In this document: piece by piece, positions 59,541-64,000 of the stretch | How the letters are laid out: each line of letters begins with the position of its first letter | Numbering within the stretch: the first letter of the stretch is position 1 | Source: Rattus norvegicus | Lineage: Eukaryota; Chordata; Mammalia; Rodentia; Muridae | Length of the DNA stretch: 64,000 bases | Direction: 5' to 3' | Assembly: GCF_036323735.1 (NCBI RefSeq) | Contig: NC_086034.1 | Span: 15,940,501-16,004,500, forward strand | Notes under the pieces: generated by a model | Database searches by the model: none | What the model was told of the DNA's origin: nothing | Seen by the model: the letters and a program-made list of their open reading frames with translations, nothing else | Position numbers and translations under genes: made by a program

Positions 59541-60644
59541 ATGTGGGAATGTTTAGTTTAATTGATTTTGTTGATTCTGTTTTCTTTTTCTATCTTAGTG
59601 ATATAAGTAATATAAAGTACCGAAAAACCAGCAGATAGCAAAGCATGCTCTACAAAGTTTAGTGTTTTCTCATCTTCCTAGTTTATGCAGAATGTAGGTT
59701 TAACAAATTAAATCACTTATAATTTTAAGGGAAGTTAAATTTTATTATATGTACATAAGTTTCTTGTAAATTAGTATATCCAGGTTTATAAAATATGCAA
59801 TTATGAAGAGGAAGGGAGAAGTCTAGACTTCCTAACATTGAAACTAAAATAAAATATATAATCTTTGTTTTCTTCATATTACTGCATTCAGTGAAAGAAG
59901 TAAAAATAAAGGGATGTAAAACACATCTAAAATTCTAAATTCATTTAAAAGTATATTGAAGAGCAATCCCATCAAGGCAGCTTATGCCCCAAAACTTTTA
60001 AAAGTATACCCTAATAATAACTGTAGAAAAGAAAATCATTACAACGTGTCTTTGAAGTTAGATAGGACCGTTGGCTCTTGTTGAAAGTTCCTAACTCTGT
60101 GCTAATGCTAAGCTGTAATGCAGTGCTATTCCCTGACACAGAAGTCTCCTATGTTGCCTGAGAGACAGTGGTTGCAATGTTGACAATAACAGCCTAACCA
60201 GTACACATCTGAATGAAGCATGCTCATTTTCAATGGCTGCTTCTTTTTGTCTTCAAAATGCTTTTGTAATGAAGCATTTTAATTATATGCATAAGCCCAT
60301 AAGCGAATGTACTAGTAGTGATTTGAAATTCTATTCAGAATGGAACAAGAAAGACTGAATTTTCGCAATTACAAATTCTGTTCATGTGGTTAGGAAAATG
60401 GAAAGGAAGTCATGGCTTCTCTAAGACATGATTTTGTTTTTTCTTACATAGTCTTTTCATCTGGGAAAAAAAATAAGCCAAGACAGAGACATATTGTTTC
60501 TTAAAACATTCTTTCTCGACATGTGATATTGGAGCTAAACACAGCGATATGTGAGCTATGTAATTGGACAGCAGACTCAAGAAGACCAACGGAACTGTGA
60601 GGGTTAAATCAGTGACCTCCTCAGTACAAATATAACAAATAAAA
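59541..60644. other. Unique, repeat-poor DNA
   Basis: No repeat recognised. 60210-60330 contains homeobox/octamer-like words (gcattttaattatatgcataa region). No coding evidence. Confidence 0.4.
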
Positions 60645-60865
60645 TGTGGTAGCTGGGTTTTATGTCAATATCGCACAAGCTAGAGTCATCTGAGAGGACA
60701 GAACCTCAGTTGAGGTAATACTCTCATAAAATATGGATTAAGCAAATCTGACGGACGTTTTCTTAATTAATGATTAATGTGAAAGGACCCATAGGTGTCC
60801 TGGGTTCTCTGCGAATGAAGGTTAAGCAAGCAATGAGGGGCAAGCCAGCTGATGATGCTGATATG
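60645..60865 (+). mobile_element. Partial MaLR/ERVL-like LTR
   Basis: tgggttttatgtcaatatcg, then ctagagtcatctgagaggac and ttttcttaattaatgattaa, match the start of the outer LTR at 39039. The 3' half is missing or unrecognisable. Confidence 0.55.
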
Positions 60866-60962
60866 AAGGGTTTAGAGATTTTTTTTAGAAAATGGAGTGT
60901 TGTTAGAGGACATGGTCATGGTGGATGGGGGGGATACAGTGTTATTACAAATATAAATTTTT

Positions 60963-62463
60963 GATTAATATAGTAAAAATGGCCATTTTACCAAAAGCAA
61001 TCTACAGATTCAATGCAATCCCCATCAAAATACCAATCCAATTCTTCAAAGAGTTAGACAGAACAATTTGCAAATTCATCTGGAATAACAAAAAACCCAG
61101 GATAGCTAAAGCTATCCTCAACAATAAAAGGACTTCAGGAGGAATCACTATCCCTGAACTCAAGCAGTATTACAGAGCAATAGTGATAAAAACTGCATGG
61201 TATTGGTACAGAGACAGACAGATAGACCAATGGAATAGAATTGAAGACCCAGAAATGAACCCACACACCTATGGTCACTTGATTTTTGACAAAGGTGCCA
61301 AAACCATCCAATGGAAAAAAGATAGCATTTTCAGCAAATGGTGCTGGTTCAACTGGAGGGCAACATGTAGAAGAATGCAGATCGATCCATGCTTATCACC
61401 CTGTACAAAGCTTAAGTCCAAGTGGATCAAGGACCTCCACATCAAACCAGACACACTCAAACTAATAGAAGAAAAACTAGGGAAGCATCTGGAACACATG
61501 GGCACTGGAAAAAATTTCCTGAACAAAACACCAATGGCTTATGCTCTAAGATCAAGAATCGACAAATGGGATCTCATAAAACTGCAAAGCTTCTGTAAGG
61601 CAAAGGACACTGTGGTTAGGACAAAACGGCAACCAACAGATTGGGAAAAGATCTTTACCAATCCTACAACAGATAGAGGCCTTATATGCAAAATATACAA
61701 AGAACTCAAGAAGTTAGACCACAGGGAAACAAATAACCCTATTAAAAAATGGGGTTCAGAGCTAAACAAAGAATTCACAGCTGAGGAATGCCGAATGGCT
61801 GAGAAACACCTAAAGAAATGTTCAACATCTTTAGTCATAAGGGAAATGCAAATCAAAAAAACCCTGAGATTTCACCTCACACCAGTGAGAATGGCTAAGA
61901 TCAAAAACTCAGGTGACAGCAGATGCTGGTGAGGATGTGGAGAAAGAGGAACACTCCTCCATTGTTGGTGGGATTGCAGACTGGTAAAACCATTCTGGAA
62001 ATCAGTCTGGAGGTTCCTCAGAAAATTGGACATTGAACTGCCTGAGGATCCAGCTATACCTCTCTTGGGCATATACCCAAAAGATGCCTCAACATATAAA
62101 AGAGACACGTGCTCCACTATGTTCATCGCAGCCTTATTTATAATAGCCAGAAAATGGAAAGAACCCAGATGCCCTTCAACAGAGGAATGGAGGGGTTGGG
62201 GATTTGGCTCAGTGGTAGAGTGCTTGCCTAGCAACCGCAAGGCCCTGGGTTCGGTCCTCAGCTCCGAAAAAAAAAAAAAAACAGAGGAATGGATACAGAA
62301 AATGTGGTACATCTACACAATGGAATATTACTCAGCTATCAAAAACAACGAGTTTATGAAATTCGTAGGCAAATGGTTGGAACTGGAAAATATCATCCTG
62401 AGTGAGCTAACCCAATCACAGAAAGACATACATGGTATGCACTCATTGATAAGTGGCTATTAG
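60963..62463 (+). pseudogene. L1 ORF2 C-terminal half with one stop and an ID insertion
   Basis: The frame is open from the 5' truncation to TGA at 61930-61932, in the C-terminal cysteine-rich region (SGDSRCW then stop, where the family has Arg; CGA to TGA is a CpG-type transition). The same frame then continues to TAG at 62461-62463. The ID element plus its duplicated site adds 102 nt, a multiple of three, and is itself read without a stop, so the tail frame 62026-62463 stays open. No RT catalytic box is included, so no activity is possible. Confidence 0.9.
62192..62279 (+). mobile_element. ID SINE inserted in L1
   Basis: ggggttggggatttggctca start, A and B boxes, B box gggttcggtcc, A tail. 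A perfect 14-bp TSD AACAGAGGAATGGA lies at 62178-62191 and 62280-62293, made of L1 sequence, so the ID arrived after the L1. Confidence 0.97.
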
Positions 62464-63019
62464 CCCAAATGCTTGAATTACCCTAGATCCTTAGAACAAA
62501 CGAAACTCAAGACGGATGATCAAAATGTGAATGCTTCACTCCTTCTTTAAATGAGGAAAAAGAATACCCTTGGCAGGGAAGGGAGAGGCAAAGATTAAAA
62601 CAGAGACTGAAGGAACACCCATTCAGAGCCTGCCCCACATGTGGCCCATACATATACAGCCACCCAATTAGACAAGACGGATGAAGCAAAGAAGTGCAGA
62701 CCGACAGGAGCCGGATGTAGATCTCTCCTGAGAGACACAGCCAGAATACAGCAAATACAGAGGCGAATGCCAGCAGCAAACCACTGAACTGAGAATAGGT
62801 CCCATATTGAAGGAATCAGAGAAAGAACTGGAAGAGCTTGAAGGGGCTCGAGACCCCAAAAGTACAACAATGCCAAGCAACCAGAGCTTCCAGGGACTAA
62901 GCCACTACCTAAAGACTATACATGGACTGACCCTGGACTCTGACCTCATAGGTAGCAATGAATATCCTAGTAAGAGCACCAGTGGAAGGGGAAGCCCTGG
63001 GTCCTGCTAAGACTGAACC

Positions 63020-63115
63020 CCCAGTGAACTAGTCTATGGGGGGAGGGCGGCAATGGGGGGAGGGTTGGGAGGGGAACACCCATAAGGAAGGGGAGGGGGG
63101 AGGGGGATGTTTGCC
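63020..63115 (+). other. G-rich tract of L1 3'UTR, possible G-quadruplex
   Basis: Many runs of three or more G on the plus strand (for example ggggggagggttgggagggg), a known feature of rodent L1 3'UTRs. Confidence 0.8.
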
Positions 63116-63229
63116 CGGAAACCGGGAAAGGGAATAACACTCGAAATGTATATAAGAAATACTCAAGTTAATAAAAAAAAAAGTGATTTCTGCAAAAAAA
63201 AAAAACAAAAAAAAACAAATATAAATTTT

Positions 63230-63735
63230 TGCACAGTGTTATTACAAATATAAACTATCACAGGCTGCATTTTTATTTATGCCTATATCATAATTTTATA
63301 AATTATCAAATATCATCAAAAAAGCATAGATACCTGGCTCCTAGAGGAGAAAAAATACAATATGCTATTGAAACTTCCAGTGCTATTAATATAAATATGT
63401 GTTGGATGTTATTCATAGAAATACCAAAGTTAGTAAGAGGGGATCTCTGTGATCAAACAGAACTTGGTAGGTTCTTATACACTGCATATTCTGGAGGTGT
63501 AGGGCATTTGTCTCCTTCCTTGAAGGAATGTACGTTATTGTGCCAAGTACATTTTATTAGCATATATGATAGCAGTTCTTCAAACAAATTAAATTTAACA
63601 TTGTTCTTCAACATGTGTGCATGTACACGTGCATCTTAATGCATAGGTGTGCATGAACATCTGTAAATTCATTTGCAGTCCAGAGGAAATCCTTGGGTGT
63701 CATTCTCTGGTGTCATCCATCTTGCTTTTTCTTTT
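63230..63735. other. No gene; echoes of the L1 target sequence at its start
   Basis: Starts with gcacagtgttattacaaata, repeating the sequence just before the L1. Otherwise AT-rich. The 136-codon frame at 63229-63639 has no recognised domain. Confidence 0.45.
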
Positions 63736-63755
63736 CTTTTCTTTTCTTTCTTTTT
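63727..63755 (+). repeat. (TTTTC)n simple repeat
   Basis: About five TTTTC units at the edge of a SINE. Confidence 0.9.
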
Positions 63756-63880
63756 TAGGCAGGGTCTCTCATTGGTGGAGAACTTGCCTATGGGTTAGAC
63801 TGGCTGGCCAGTGAGCCTTAAATATCCTCCTACTCTATCACCTCAGTAGTGGAATTGCAAGCATTTGTTAATCATTTCTA
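63756..63880 (-). mobile_element. B4/RSINE-like SINE
   Basis: ggcagggtctctcattggtg, then ctggctggccagtgagcctt and ggaattgcaagcatttgtt, are the complement of the Alu-like part of a B4/RSINE1-type element. Confidence 0.55.
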
Positions 63881-64000
63881 GATTTTTTTGTTTGTTAGAG
63901 AGTCCCCGTGCTTAGAAAGAAATCACTTTACTGTCTGATCAACAATGGAATGACTGCCTGGGACTGTTATACCTATCAGAGGGTATTGTCAGTACTTTCA

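Larger units (their letters stand above)
60963..63214 (+). mobile_element. Young 5'-truncated LINE-1 with TSD
   Basis: Begins in the RT/C-terminal part of ORF2 (aatatagtaaaaatggccat) and ends with a G-rich 3'UTR and an A-rich tail. A 15-bp TSD ACAAATATAAATTTT lies at 60948-60962 and 63215-63229. One nonsense change and one ID insertion are the only large defects, so it is the youngest L1 in the window. Confidence 0.95.

Noticed and set aside
60925..61932. 335-codon open frame as a host gene
   Set aside because: It is the C-terminal half of L1 ORF2 within a TSD-bounded L1 insertion.
63229..63639. 136-codon frame after the L1
   Set aside because: Starts in the L1 target-site repeat and ends in AT-rich DNA; no domain.

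Overview
This window looks like a stretch of murid rodent, most probably rat, nuclear DNA with no functional host protein-coding gene that I can support. The case for rat is five ID-type SINEs (BC1/tRNA-derived, with an internal A box and B box), together with L1, B1, B2 and B3/B4 SINEs, MaLR-type LTRs and many CA, CT, TA and TAAA microsatellites. The DNA is AT-rich. Almost every long reading frame lies in a transposon, an endogenous retrovirus (ERV), a retrocopy or a microsatellite.

Layout. 1-2521: 3' part of a plus-strand L1 cut by the window edge. 2.5-8.4 kb: mostly unique DNA with an old LTR and SINE remnants. 8.4-15.2 kb: two joined minus-strand L1s, the second with ORF1 and a 5'UTR, followed by a small inverted chimeric L1 piece. 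16.5-19.7 kb: an LTR, then a plus-strand gammaretrovirus-like ERV deleted down to an integrase tail, env and a 3' LTR, and split by a solo LTR of another family. 20-28.8 kb: unique DNA with three ID elements, a compound microsatellite, a duplicated GT block and one LTR. 28.8-34.9 kb: an ancient L1 piece, then a minus-strand ERV of the same family as the 17 kb copy, with gag, pol and env remnants. 35.8-38.5 kb: a processed pseudogene of Sinhcaf (Fam60a). 38.9-40.8 kb: LTRs nested in an ancient L1, a 33-nt U2 snRNA retro-fragment and an old L1 3' end. 41-48.3 kb: SINEs and an Lx-type L1 3' end. 49.1-54.0 kb: a minus-strand L1 with a nested L1 3' end. 54-60.9 kb: mostly unique DNA with microsatellites and old repeats. 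60.96-63.2 kb: a young 5'-truncated L1 with an ID element inside it.

No genes here work together as a pathway. The interest is in the insertion history. Several events carry target-site duplications (TSDs) readable to the base: the solo LTR, the Sinhcaf retrocopy, the U2 fragment, five ID elements, a B2 and two L1s. The ERV proteins are broken at identifiable catalytic positions. I found no convincing new biological system. The most unusual items are the minimal U2 retro-fragment, the chimeric L1 5'UTR/ORF1 piece, and two related ERVs that each have a 5' LTR stub fused to internal sequence.
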